A stretch of DNA of 64,000 nucleotides from positions 5,828,001-5,892,000 of the forward strand of contig NZ_JBIFNP010000001.1 of the NCBI RefSeq assembly GCF_043945595.1. The letters are read 5' to 3'. The position numbers and the translations under genes were made by a program. Source of the stretch: Paenibacillus_S sp043945595 (GTDB lineage: Bacteria; Bacillota; Bacilli; Paenibacillales; NBRC-103111). This document shows positions 7,643-16,675 of this stretch, one piece after another; within the stretch, counting starts at the first letter, position 1; each line of letters opens with the position of its first letter. Below the pieces are notes generated by a model, which worked only from the letters and a program-made list of their open reading frames with translations, was not told where the DNA came from and made no database searches.

Positions 7643-8421
7643 CATTCAATCAGCTTCGCATGTACAACGAATCGTCCTTCATTCGGATCCAGCCTGCCGT
7701 CACACGTCGATAGAGTCACGATCTTATCTTCCGCCGTTAAGCTCACATCGCTCGGATAGAGCGAGAGGCTTTGAATTTGATTCAGGAACGCTCCATACGT
7801 CTCGTTATCGGAAAAATCCGTTTGAATGTAATCAAACGCTGTCGTTGTAAAATAAATAGAAAAAACTTCCATTTTATATGTCTTATACAAGGTATCGTAC
7901 TGGATAAAGCGGTGGCTCTGAAAAAAATCGGGATCGGCAAATTTGTTCAGCTGACCGAATTGGGTGCCGTCCTTCATTTGATGTCCATACAAAATCGTAT
8001 GCCGTGAAGGGACGGTAAAACCGTTGCGAAAATCCATAAAAAGATTACCGGCCTTTGATGCCTCACGCTTATAATTGTGGTGCAGATAATACTCGTTATC
8101 GCTAGTTTGAACAATCGGATAGTCGATGGGCGTATCCTCAATTTTTAGCCAGCCCACCATATCGGGGTTTTGATCGAGCAGACTTAGAAAAGACGGCTGC
8201 ACGCGCGGTTCCGCACCGAATGGTGACACCGCCGTCGCTACAGAGGTACGGTGCAGCTGCTGGGCTTCCGCCAATACATTCCGGTTTGCGGAATAACCTG
8301 CTTCAGTCCAAACGATGGCTGCCAACGAAACAATCCAGACAGCCAGACTTGGCAGCAGAATTCCTTTGAGAGCCAGAGGCGAGAGGCGTATTCTAAACAG
8401 ACGGCCGTCTTTGTTCTCCAT
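7642..8421 (-). CDS. srtB: class B sortase
   Basis: The 259-aa protein has one N-terminal membrane anchor (about residues 20-38) and a class B sortase domain with the catalytic triad H147 (ILYGHQM), C240 (TLSTC) and R250, ten residues after the cysteine as in Staphylococcus aureus SrtB. Class B sortases cleave NPQTN-like signals and attach haem-relay proteins to peptidoglycan. The matching substrate is the NEAT protein at 15502-16314, which ends in NPKTG, a membrane helix and a short charged tail. It is the last gene of the minus-strand haem operon, 12 bp after the ATPase gene. Confidence 0.93.
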   Translation of the reverse strand: MENKDGRLFRIRLSPLALKGILLPSLAVWIVSLAAIVWTEAGYSANRNVLAEAQQLHRTSVATAVSPFGAEPRVQPSFLSLLDQNPDMVGWLKIEDTPIDYPIVQTSDNEYYLHHNYKREASKAGNLFMDFRNGFTVPSRHTILYGHQMKDGTQFGQLNKFADPDFFQSHRFIQYDTLYKTYKMEVFSIYFTTTAFDYIQTDFSDNETYGAFLNQIQSLSLYPSDVSLTAEDKIVTLSTCDGRLDPNEGRFVVHAKLIE

Positions 8422-8433
8422 AACACGCCTCCC

Positions 8434-9204
8434 CTAAATTCCGACCGGTACGATATACAAGCCTGTTCGTTCATCTTCTTTGATCAGGACATCGACTCCG
8501 TAAATCCTTTTGATCAGCTCCACCGTAATGATCTCCTGGGCCGACCCCTGCATCAGCAGCTCGCCGTTCTTCATCACCATAATATTGTCGCTGTACCGGA
8601 TCGCTTGATTAATATCGTGCAGTACCATCACGATCGTCAATCCGTACTGCTCGTTCAAATTGCGTATCAGCTCCAGCAGCTCAATCTGGTAAAAAATATC
8701 CAAATAAGTTGTCGGCTCATCCAAAAACAGCAAGGACGTTTTCTGCGCCAGCGCCATAGCTATCCATACGCGCTGCCGTTCACCGCCCGATAATTGATCA
8801 ATGGTTAATTTTCTTTTGTCCAGCAAATTCGTGCACGTCAGCGCCCATTCTACCGCCTGCTCATCCTCCTCCTGATTGGGAGAAAATAAGCTTTTATGCG
8901 GCAGACGTCCGAAAGCCGTCAGCTTCTCGACCGTTAGATCCGACGGGGCATCGTTATGCTGATGTACGACTGCCAGTTTTTTGGCCAGCTCCTTCGGCTT
9001 ATACGCCGGGATCGCCTTCCCATCCAAAATAATCTGCCCCGCCCGTGGTGCGAAATTTTGGGACATCACTCCAAGCAGCGTCGATTTCCCGCAGCCATTA
9101 GGCCCGATTATCGTTGTAATTTTGCCATGCGGAATTTCGCCTTGAACCGATTTGAGTTGATCGACTTTTTTGTCATAGGAGAAAGATATATTGTTAATTT
9201 CCAT
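8434..9204 (-). CDS. haem/iron ABC transporter ATP-binding protein
   Basis: FecE/FhuC-type ATPase of 256 aa: Walker A GPNGCGKST near residue 37, signature LSGGERQRVWIA near 137, Walker B LLFLDEPT near 157 and a switch histidine in LHDIN. It energises import through the neighbouring FecCD permease. The ATG at 9204 (MEINNIS) lies inside the end of the permease gene (11-bp overlap), so the two are translationally coupled; a GTG at 9216 in the same frame is less likely. The genomic setting, with NEAT proteins and sortase B, argues for haem as the substrate. Confidence 0.9.
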   Translation of the reverse strand: MEINNISFSYDKKVDQLKSVQGEIPHGKITTIIGPNGCGKSTLLGVMSQNFAPRAGQIILDGKAIPAYKPKELAKKLAVVHQHNDAPSDLTVEKLTAFGRLPHKSLFSPNQEEDEQAVEWALTCTNLLDKRKLTIDQLSGGERQRVWIAMALAQKTSLLFLDEPTTYLDIFYQIELLELIRNLNEQYGLTIVMVLHDINQAIRYSDNIMVMKNGELLMQGSAQEIITVELIKRIYGVDVLIKEDERTGLYIVPVGI

Positions 9205-10177
9205 ACATGCGATCACTCTTCCGAATTAAAAATATAAGGAACGGGCCGCCGATCACGGTCATGATGATGGAGGCCGGAATCTCTGTCGGGGCCAGCACCG
9301 TGCGACCTAAAGTATCTGCAGATAAAATAAGCAGCGCCCCGGCTAATGCCGAGAAGGGGATCAATATTTTATGATCCGAACCGACCAATAACCGGGCGAT
9401 ATGCGGGACCAGCAGCCCTACGAAAGCAATCAGCCCTCCAATCGCCGTCGCTATCGCCGATAAAAGCACGGCAACGATGGAAATGATCAGCCGGGCCCGT
9501 GCGACATGAAGCCCAAGATTTTGCGCCGATTTGTCCTGAAGGGAAAGCAGGTTGCACCAGGAGCTGAGAAACAAAGAAAGAATAAGTCCGATGGTGCCGT
9601 ATGTGACGATAACTTCAACGTCCGTCCAGGTTTTCATCGTAAAAATCGAGGTAGTCGCCTGATTGACTTGGGTAACCGCATAGCTTCCTCTATAGTTAAA
9701 GGACTGCCCCAGGCCGGTAAAGGTAGCATTGACCGCGATCCCGACAAGAATAATCCGGATGGGGCTGAGTCCCGCCTTCCAGGATAAAGCATAGACGAGA
9801 AAACACGCCAGCGCGCCGCCAAGGAAAGCAAATACCGGCAGCCAAAAAAATAATTTCGGAAACAGCGTAACGAAAAGAATCGAGATGAAGCCTGCTCCGG
9901 AGGAGATCCCTATAACACCGGAATCTGCAAGCGAGCTGTGCATAACAGCCTGGAGCAGGACCCCGGCCACGGCTAATGCCGCACCTACGAACAAGGATAC
10001 GATAATCCGGGGCAGGCGCAGATCTTTAATAATTTGTACGCTTTTATTCGTTCCCGTAAACAAGCCTTGAATCAAGTCCAGACTGCCGACCTTGATACTC
10101 CCCGTTGTTGCGGACACGATTGTAACGACAATGAGCAGGACGATAACGACGGCCATGCTCAGCACTTTTTTGTTCAT
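9194..10177 (-). CDS. FecCD-family haem/iron ABC transporter permease
   Basis: The 327-aa membrane protein fits the BtuC/FecCD family, which has ten helices per subunit. Recognisable segments are LRLPRIIVSLFVGAALAVAG after helix 1, the GLIAFVGLLVPHIARLLVG segment with the conserved ATPase-coupling loop, and the C-terminal TEIPASIIMTVIGGPFLIFL. It would work as a homodimer with the ATPase encoded immediately downstream and the lipoprotein encoded upstream (26-bp gap). Confidence 0.92.
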   Translation of the reverse strand: MNKKVLSMAVVIVLLIVVTIVSATTGSIKVGSLDLIQGLFTGTNKSVQIIKDLRLPRIIVSLFVGAALAVAGVLLQAVMHSSLADSGVIGISSGAGFISILFVTLFPKLFFWLPVFAFLGGALACFLVYALSWKAGLSPIRIILVGIAVNATFTGLGQSFNYRGSYAVTQVNQATTSIFTMKTWTDVEVIVTYGTIGLILSLFLSSWCNLLSLQDKSAQNLGLHVARARLIISIVAVLLSAIATAIGGLIAFVGLLVPHIARLLVGSDHKILIPFSALAGALLILSADTLGRTVLAPTEIPASIIMTVIGGPFLIFLIRKSDRMYGN

Positions 10178-10203
10178 ACCTTAAACGCCCTCTACGAATG
10201 ATT

Positions 10204-11094
10204 TTAAGAATTAGGGTACAGCATATTCATCAGTGCATCCAAAGCCTGAACGACCTCCAGATTGCCTGTCGTGCCGAACAATTCTTCTTCCAGATCATAT
10301 ACCCGCTTATTCGTTACCGCACTAAAATGTTTCCAAATGTCGTTTTTTTGGAATTCCTGGTCAAACATTTTGATTACTTCATCCGGCATGCCGTGGGCAG
10401 CCCGTAAGATCACATCCGGATTGGATTGCTGCAAATACTCCGTATTAGAGGCCAAGTATTCGACCGACTCGCCTTGAACGACATTGACGCCTCCGGCCAG
10501 CCGGACCAAATCGCCGATATACGAATGCTCCGTCGCTACGAGGTAGCTTCCGGGTACGCCAAGCAGAATAAGTACCGTGGGCGACTTTTTGCCTTCCGTC
10601 CTTTTTTTAATATCCGCCAGCTTTTCCTTGTATTTGTCTACGATGGCCTGCGCCTGCTTTTCCCTGCCGTACTTGCTGCCCAAGCTCATGATGGACTCAT
10701 TCATTTTCTCCATGCTAGTTAAATCCAGGAAGCTGGCGGAAACTCCGGCATTTTTGAATACCGGCGCCAAATCGTACTCCAGCGTCGTAACCGACAAGAC
10801 CTCGCTCGGATCGAGAGACTTAACAATTTCCATGCTCGGACTCATCGGATTACCTACCTCCGTTACACCTGCATACCGCTTTGGCAGCTGCTTGTAACTT
10901 TTCGGCACTCCGACCAAATCGAGGTCCAAAGCATCCATCATTTGCGTTACGGCCACCGTTGTCGAAACAATCCGTTGTTGACTTGCTGTCTCCTGTGCCG
11001 GCTCCTGTTCGGAAGCCTGTGTCTGCTGCGCTGAACAACCCGTTACCATAAACAGCAAGCAAGCAAGTATGACTGCAGCTATCCTTTTATTCAT
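10204..11094 (-). CDS. isdE: haem-binding lipoprotein of the ABC importer (IsdE-like)
   Basis: A lipoprotein signal peptide ends in the lipobox MVTGC (Cys20), followed by a low-complexity Q/E/A linker and a two-lobed periplasmic-binding-protein fold of the TroA/FecB class joined by a long helix (RTEGKKSPTVLILLG is the start of the second lobe). Its position between the NEAT-protein genes and the FecCD permease makes it the likely acceptor of haem from the surface NEAT proteins. In IsdE haem is held by a methionine and a histidine; I did not assign these residues. The 87-bp gap upstream holds a GC hairpin. Confidence 0.85.
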   Translation of the reverse strand: MNKRIAAVILACLLFMVTGCSAQQTQASEQEPAQETASQQRIVSTTVAVTQMMDALDLDLVGVPKSYKQLPKRYAGVTEVGNPMSPSMEIVKSLDPSEVLSVTTLEYDLAPVFKNAGVSASFLDLTSMEKMNESIMSLGSKYGREKQAQAIVDKYKEKLADIKKRTEGKKSPTVLILLGVPGSYLVATEHSYIGDLVRLAGGVNVVQGESVEYLASNTEYLQQSNPDVILRAAHGMPDEVIKMFDQEFQKNDIWKHFSAVTNKRVYDLEEELFGTTGNLEVVQALDALMNMLYPNS

Positions 11095-11129
11095 CTTCTG
11101 GGTCCAACTCCTTTCCCTCTGTAAAAATC

Positions 11130-11156
11130 ACGGAGGACGCCGGCTTACCCGGCATC
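11130..11156 (-). other. intra-operon hairpin
   Basis: GGATGCCGGGTAAGCCGGCGTCC forms a GC-rich hairpin with a 4-5 nt loop and no T-run, between the giant NEAT gene and the lipoprotein gene. It may stabilise the 3' end of a processed upstream mRNA and so set different expression of the two parts of the operon; this is inference. Confidence 0.35.
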
Positions 11157-11181
11157 CCCGTAAATGAATGGTTTATAGTAG

Positions 11182-14100
11182 TTATTGAACGTAGTTCAGC
11201 ATAGCCAGAATCAGCGTTACGGCCTCGGCGCGGGTTGCGCTCTCATTCGGAGCAAACAGATTGTTTTCTCTGCCGTTAATCATACCCAACTCGTGAGCTG
11301 CTGCTACTTGAGCTTTGGCCCAATCCGGTATGTCGCTTGCATCCGCAAAAGGCAGCTCCGCCGCCTCATCCAGAGGAAGCTTCAACGCGCGGACGATCAT
11401 AACCGCAATCTCGGCACGTGTAATTTTGCGTTCCGCACGGAACGTGCTGTCCTCATAGCTGCTGATAATGCCTTCTTCCACGGCTTGGGCGAGCGTCGGC
11501 TTCACCCAATCAGGAATCCGGTCTTTATCTGCGAAGGAAAGCTCATCGCCGCTGTTCTGCAGCTTCAACGCACGACCGATCATAGCCGTAAACTCGGCAC
11601 GGCTCACTTCGCCGTCCGGACGGAAGGTTCCGTCCTCATAGCCGTTCACGATACCAAGAGCAATCGCCCGCTCAATGGAGGCTTTAGCCCAGTGATCTTG
11701 AATATCCTGCAGACCGTTGCTTGACGGCTCCTGTGGCGTCGTTGGTTCTTCCGTCCCAGGCTCAGTCTCTACCGGTGTTTCCTCTGCCGGGTCTGCTCCC
11801 AAGCTGTCTACATCGAAGACGATATCAAAATCGATTTCTTCTTCGGTTCCGTCCTCAGCCACCCACTTGAGATGAGCTGGCAGAGTAGCGGACAAGTCCT
11901 TCACTTCGAACTTGACGATGCGGCTGTTTTCTTCTTCATTCGTGCTTACAACATCGGCATCGATCAGTTCGTTATTGCTTTTCACCTTAAATTCGGTAAT
12001 CTCTTTGTTGTGCAGCAATGTTAACGAGATGAATTTTTCTTTATCTTTGATCGTTAACGTCGCCGGGTGGAGAATATAATCATTGACCTTCGATTCCAGA
12101 TTGTTTCTCGATTGCAGAACCTTGAAGGCAATATCGTAATCTCCGTTTTTCAAAGTCGCTTCCTTTGATCCGCCGCCTAAAGCTGCAGCTGCGCTGTCGC
12201 TAAGTTTTTTGACGCTCGACTTGTCGAAAGAAATATGAACGTCATAATCATGGAAGTAGTTGAACTCCGGCCAGCTGATTTTAACCCAGCCCTTTATGCG
12301 GGATGACAAATCCGGAACCTCAAACTGCACCGTTCTTGTGTTTTTCGCTTCATCGGAGCTGATGACCGTCGTATCGGTCAGCGTGCCGTTCTGCTCCACC
12401 TGGAAGTCCGTGATTTCCTTGCTTTGCTTTAACGTGAAGGAAACATACTGCTTGCCGCCCTCTACCGTCAAGACACCTGGAGTAATCACATAATCCTGCA
12501 TGACGGAGGTTTCATCCGTATCATACTTGATGATTCTGTAGTTGATGCTGTATTTGCCGTCAGCAAGGGATGAGGAATTACCTCCAGTTCCACCGCCGCC
12601 ATTGCCGCCGCCCGTATTTCCGCCTGTACTGCCACCATTATTCCCGCCGTTTCCAGGATTTGATGGATCTTCAGCCGTAATATTGTTAAAGGTAAGCTGA
12701 TAAGCACGCTCTGCGGTTTCATTGCCTTGCTGAACTGCAAAGCTCGCAATGTAAGTGCCGCTTAATTGCTCCAATTCGAACTGTACATCGGTCGTTCCCG
12801 CATCGGAAGCAAGCACTCGCACCAAACCGGAAGCTTTAGCAACTGCTTTTGGTAAAAATTCCTTTGTCTCGCCATTTGCTTTAATCCATAGCAACTTGGT
12901 TAACGACGCACCGCTTTTTACTTTAAACGTCACCAGGCTCTTGCCGTTCTCTATTTTCACTTTGCCGGCTGAGTCAAGATAATTACTGATCGGATCCCCT
13001 GATGGGTCAACAGACGTTGCTTGGAAACCAAATGTGTAGTTTCCATCGGTCAAAGGCGTCGTTGGATTGGTAGGAGTCGATCCCCCTACGGATTCGATTG
13101 TGCTTCCGTCGAACTTAAACTGCACGTAATACTTGTTGTCATAAGGGAACGGCAGTACGCCATCCGGAATTTTCACATGCGTATAAGCATTTATCTTGCT
13201 TGTAAAATCAGCAATTTCGAATTTCACGACACGTTGGTTGACACCGTCTACCGATGTATCTGGACTGACAACTTCTGCATCGACATACACGCCATTTTGC
13301 TGTGTCTGGAAAAATTTGACCCAATCACTGTTTGTCAGTGTTAAGCTGATATATTTTTTACCGTCCACTACATCCAACTTGGCTGGCTTCAATGTATATC
13401 CATCCATAACGGATGTCTCTTCCGTACCATCCTTCAATGCGGTAAATCCGATTGTGTACTCGCCATCCGCCAAATTATTCGGATCCGTCGGATTCGTTCC
13501 CGTCGCGATGACCGAAGCATGGAAAATAATCAATGCCGTTTGCAAGGCCGTTACCGCGTTATCTACGGCTGTTTGCTCCGCACCGCTATTATTTGCAACA
13601 GCTTTCGCTGCGTCAATAGCCGTTTGCAATGCACCTTTGGCTCCAGCAGGATACTGACCTGCGGCGCTGCCTTCTACAGCAGCATCATGCTCCGTTTGAG
13701 CTTGTGCAATCGCGTTAGTTAGAGCTGCTTTATTACTCATAGCAAACTCATCAAACTTTAATCGGATCGCATAATCCTTTTCGTATGGAGCTCCATTATA
13801 CGTAGTGGATACATGGACTTGAGCATTCAAGAGCGCCGTTAAATCCTGAACAGGGAATGTCAATACTCTTGTGTTGTTTACTGTATCCGTGCTGACAACC
13901 GTCGTTTCAGTCAGTACCCCATTTTGTTCCACTTTAAAGCTAGGAACCGTGGCGCTATTTTTTAACGTAGCCATAACTTGATACGATCCCTGCTGGGCAA
14001 TCAACTTGCCCGGTTTCAGGAAGTAGCTGTCCATGGAAGAAGGCTCATCCTTCTCCGCATTCATGATGGTGAAGTTCAAATCATATGCTGCTCCGTTAAC

Positions 14101-15498
14101 GCTAAATGTAAAAGTCCCCAAAGCCACTTGTAGGCTTACGGCTGCTTGATTTACAGCAGCCTGCGTTGAAACCGTATCATTTGCTACAGCTTTTGCTGCG
14201 TCAATCGCCGTTTGCAAGGCCGCTTTCGATCCAGCAGGATATTGACCGTTTGCCGTACCTTCTACTGCATTGCTATAAGCAGTCTGCGCGCTGCTGATTG
14301 CTGCATTCAATGCCGTAATATTCACAGCATCCACAAGCGAATCGAATTTCAAACGGATCGTGTAATCATGTTCATAAGGGTTTCCTTGATTCATCGTAGA
14401 AATATGAACCGTAGCATTTAAAATGCTGTTTAAATCATTGACTTCAAATTCAACGACTCTTGTATTTGCTGTCGTATCTGTACTGAGTACTGCTGTCTCT
14501 GTCAAAACACCGTTTTGTTCCACTTTCAAGCTGGGAACTATCGTACTGTCTTTTAGGGTAAAAGATACTTTCTTAACCCCATTGTTCAGCTTTAATGTGT
14601 AGGGCTTTAGGAAATAGTTACCCATCGTAGAAACGGCATCCGAAGTATCCTTTAATGTCGTAAAATTAATTCGATACTGGCCGGTGAGCCCCGCCTTAAA
14701 TGCATGAAGGGCAGAGGATACATCGGCGGATTGGGCATCCAGCTTGCTTTGGAACTGGGATGTCGGAGCAGCTTTTGTTCCGCCTACACCGTTCAACGCC
14801 GCTTGGGCTTCATCGATATGCGATTTTAGAACCGCTTTGGAGCCAACTGCAAATTGCCCCTCCTGTGTGCCTTCAACTGCGCCGTTATAAGCCGCATTAG
14901 CCTTATCGACCAACGTTTGCAGTTCTGTTTTATTCCCTGGCGGTAAAATGTCGATTGTTGCCGAGACATCGTCCAACGCCAACTTGTTACCTTGTCCGTT
15001 CGTAATGTTGATATTCGTCATAGAAATCGTCGTAGAGGTGCTGGACGCAGGATTCACCTTAGGTGTGAAGACGACCTGGCTCAACACCTGCGCAGCATTA
15101 GTAAGAAGATATGGGTTGGCAGGCGAGGTCGCCTGATACAGCAGCTTCGTTTGACCCGGTGCAAGCTCGGTAACAATAGGATCGTTAAAATAACTTGCAT
15201 CCGTGTTCACAACTTGCGAAACTTCAAGAACGCTCGAATCATAATTAATAATGGCTTCATGCGCATAAACCTGCTGATATACAGTATCGGTGACATCGCT
15301 AACTACCAAGTTGACACCGTATGGAGCACCATAAACCGCTTGCGTCGTACCTGTCGAATAATTAAAGCCGGTTACCGGCGTGCTTGCAGCGAATGCAGCC
15401 TGAAAAGGTACGATAAGCGTCAACAGCATAAAAAACATAACCACTGCCGACACGGACTTCTTGAATTGCCTGTTCAATGCTTTTCTCTCCTTTGCCAT
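11182..15498 (-). CDS. giant S-layer-anchored haem-capture protein with cohesin-like, FIVAR, six NEAT and three SLH modules
   Basis: A 1438-aa secreted protein. Signal peptide about 1-37 (cleaved after AAFA); cohesin-like beta-domain about 40-185 (YDSSVLEVSQVV); three FIVAR helical modules at about 190-265, 393-460 and 588-657 (VEGTANGQYPAGSKAALQT). NEAT domains lie at about 272-387, 470-583, 678-798, 817-940, 979-1093 and 1117-1230. Numbers 1, 2, 3 and 5 keep the haem-ligating Y-x3-Y motif (Y375/Y379, Y572/Y576, Y786/Y790, Y1081/Y1085); numbers 4 and 6 lack it. A glycine-rich linker occupies about 946-977, an acidic E/P/T linker 1235-1260, and three SLH repeats 1262-1435. NEAT domains scavenge haem; the SLH triplet anchors the protein non-covalently at the S-layer. 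It starts 3 bp after the IsdC-like gene. Confidence 0.93.
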   Translation of the reverse strand: MAKERKALNRQFKKSVSAVVMFFMLLTLIVPFQAAFAASTPVTGFNYSTGTTQAVYGAPYGVNLVVSDVTDTVYQQVYAHEAIINYDSSVLEVSQVVNTDASYFNDPIVTELAPGQTKLLYQATSPANPYLLTNAAQVLSQVVFTPKVNPASSTSTTISMTNINITNGQGNKLALDDVSATIDILPPGNKTELQTLVDKANAAYNGAVEGTQEGQFAVGSKAVLKSHIDEAQAALNGVGGTKAAPTSQFQSKLDAQSADVSSALHAFKAGLTGQYRINFTTLKDTSDAVSTMGNYFLKPYTLKLNNGVKKVSFTLKDSTIVPSLKVEQNGVLTETAVLSTDTTANTRVVEFEVNDLNSILNATVHISTMNQGNPYEHDYTIRLKFDSLVDAVNITALNAAISSAQTAYSNAVEGTANGQYPAGSKAALQTAIDAAKAVANDTVSTQAAVNQAAVSLQVALGTFTFSVNGAAYDLNFTIMNAEKDEPSSMDSYFLKPGKLIAQQGSYQVMATLKNSATVPSFKVEQNGVLTETTVVSTDTVNNTRVLTFPVQDLTALLNAQVHVSTTYNGAPYEKDYAIRLKFDEFAMSNKAALTNAIAQAQTEHDAAVEGSAAGQYPAGAKGALQTAIDAAKAVANNSGAEQTAVDNAVTALQTALIIFHASVIATGTNPTDPNNLADGEYTIGFTALKDGTEETSVMDGYTLKPAKLDVVDGKKYISLTLTNSDWVKFFQTQQNGVYVDAEVVSPDTSVDGVNQRVVKFEIADFTSKINAYTHVKIPDGVLPFPYDNKYYVQFKFDGSTIESVGGSTPTNPTTPLTDGNYTFGFQATSVDPSGDPISNYLDSAGKVKIENGKSLVTFKVKSGASLTKLLWIKANGETKEFLPKAVAKASGLVRVLASDAGTTDVQFELEQLSGTYIASFAVQQGNETAERAYQLTFNNITAEDPSNPGNGGNNGGSTGGNTGGGNGGGGTGGNSSSLADGKYSINYRIIKYDTDETSVMQDYVITPGVLTVEGGKQYVSFTLKQSKEITDFQVEQNGTLTDTTVISSDEAKNTRTVQFEVPDLSSRIKGWVKISWPEFNYFHDYDVHISFDKSSVKKLSDSAAAALGGGSKEATLKNGDYDIAFKVLQSRNNLESKVNDYILHPATLTIKDKEKFISLTLLHNKEITEFKVKSNNELIDADVVSTNEEENSRIVKFEVKDLSATLPAHLKWVAEDGTEEEIDFDIVFDVDSLGADPAEETPVETEPGTEEPTTPQEPSSNGLQDIQDHWAKASIERAIALGIVNGYEDGTFRPDGEVSRAEFTAMIGRALKLQNSGDELSFADKDRIPDWVKPTLAQAVEEGIISSYEDSTFRAERKITRAEIAVMIVRALKLPLDEAAELPFADASDIPDWAKAQVAAAHELGMINGRENNLFAPNESATRAEAVTLILAMLNYVQ

Positions 15499-15501
15499 TC
15501 T

Positions 15502-16314
15502 TTAATCTTGATGATGTTTGACCGAGATGAACACTGTGGACAACATGAATAGGGAGGAGATAATTAGTGCTCCAATCCACCATAAGGTAGTGTTGCTGTC
15601 TCCCGTTTTAGGGTTAGGCACCTGTGCAATCTGGCTGTTTTTCGCATCTGCCGAAGACGATTGTACTGCGGACGCGGATGCTTTTGCTTCTACAGCCTTG
15701 GCAGCCGACTGAGTGCTAGCTGTGCTTTTAGATGGGGCGCTGGCAGCTGCCTCAGAGGCACCATTGCTCGTGCTTGGGCTTGCTGCTGCAGTGCTTGCCG
15801 TTGTTCCTTGTTCCTTGACAGCCGTCTGGCTAGTGCCGGCCGCTTCGGTATTTTTGATGCTCTTCTCATCAAATGAGAACCGGATCGTATAGTCATGATC
15901 GTAATCAACTTCAGGGACGGTAACATGGATTTTTGACAGCAGGGGCTCAGATAAGCCTGTCGCTTTGAATTGTACCAGTCTCTTATCCGCTTCCTTGTCG
16001 CTGCTAATCAAGGTCGTATCTATGTACTCATCCTTGTTGGCTGTGTTCGGCACTTTAAACTGTGTCACCCACTGGCTATGATTAAGACGCATTTGCACTG
16101 TCAACTCGCCATTTTTGACAATGACCTTCGCCGGTTTCTCCCAGTAATCGTTCGCCATAGATACCGAATCGTTTTCGGCTTTAAGCACGGTGTAATTAAT
16201 CGAATAGCTCCCATCCTGAAGCTGCTCCGCCGCCTGTACGCCAGGGACCGCCCACAACCACAGCACGCACAGGAGCATAGCTGCAACCGTTGAACCAATT
16301 AGCTTGTTTTTCAC
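15502..16314 (-). CDS. isdC: sortase-anchored NEAT-domain haem-relay protein (IsdC-like)
   Basis: The GTG at 16314 follows AAGGAAGGAATATAAG; the frame is open further upstream, but that part overlaps the Fur box and has no ribosome-binding site. The 270-aa product has a signal peptide (about 1-29, VQAA), one NEAT domain at about 34-150 with the haem motif Y138-DHD-Y142, a Ser/Ala/Thr-rich wall-spanning stretch (about 155-230), then the sorting signal NPKTG (234-238), a membrane helix and a KHHQD tail. NPKTG fits class B sortases, and such an enzyme is encoded at the end of the operon. It probably sits buried in the wall and passes haem to the lipoprotein. First gene of the operon, with a Fur box 46 bp upstream. 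Confidence 0.92.
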   Translation of the reverse strand: MKNKLIGSTVAAMLLCVLWLWAVPGVQAAEQLQDGSYSINYTVLKAENDSVSMANDYWEKPAKVIVKNGELTVQMRLNHSQWVTQFKVPNTANKDEYIDTTLISSDKEADKRLVQFKATGLSEPLLSKIHVTVPEVDYDHDYTIRFSFDEKSIKNTEAAGTSQTAVKEQGTTASTAAASPSTSNGASEAAASAPSKSTASTQSAAKAVEAKASASAVQSSSADAKNSQIAQVPNPKTGDSNTTLWWIGALIISSLFMLSTVFISVKHHQD

Positions 16315-16359
16315 CTTATATTCCTTCCTTCTCCGCTCTCTATTTACATAGCCGAAGAC

Positions 16360-16378
16360 AATGATAATCATTCTCATT
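16360..16378. promoter_or_regulatory. Fur box of the left haem operon
   Basis: AATGATAATCATTCTCATT matches the 19-bp Fur consensus GATAATGATAATCATTATC in its overlapping inverted-hexamer pattern. It lies 46 bp upstream of the isdC-like GTG, where a repressor would block transcription when iron is plentiful. Confidence 0.8.
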
Positions 16379-16563
16379 ATGTTCGCAAAAAAAAGATACC
16401 TGTCAGGTTCTTTCTTAACCTTATACCGCTCTATCACCCCATCCTCCTCCTTTCTTCATTTCTTAAAAAGCGCAATCTCGCCCTGATATTATCCCAACAA
16501 GCTAAAATATGTCAATAGATTTCGGACAGTTTGATCTATAAGAATTTTTTTCGATTCCAGCCA

Positions 16564-16592
16564 TTGACAATGAGAATGATTTTCAATATCGT
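16564..16592 (+). promoter_or_regulatory. promoter of the right haem operon with overlapping Fur box
   Basis: TTGACA at 16564-16569 is a consensus -35; 17 nt later lies TATCGT (4 of 6 to TATAAT). The Fur box at 16569-16587 fills the spacer, the classical arrangement for iron repression. Confidence 0.6.
16569..16587. promoter_or_regulatory. Fur box 1 of the right haem operon
   Basis: AATGAGAATGATTTTCAAT follows the Fur pattern of inverted NATWAT-like hexamers and overlaps the promoter spacer. Confidence 0.75.
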
Positions 16593-16612
16593 AAAGTATA
16601 CATTATTACCAC

Positions 16613-16631
16613 TAAGAATCATTCTCATTCG
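16613..16631. promoter_or_regulatory. Fur box 2 of the right haem operon
   Basis: TAAGAATCATTCTCATTCG is a second Fur-like site between the promoter and the start codon at 16676, about 44 bp from the first. Two sites suggest tight control of this operon. Confidence 0.7.
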
Positions 16632-16675
16632 TATTTTTTCGGTGGTTGTGATAAGCAGGAGGTTTGGAGGTTTTT

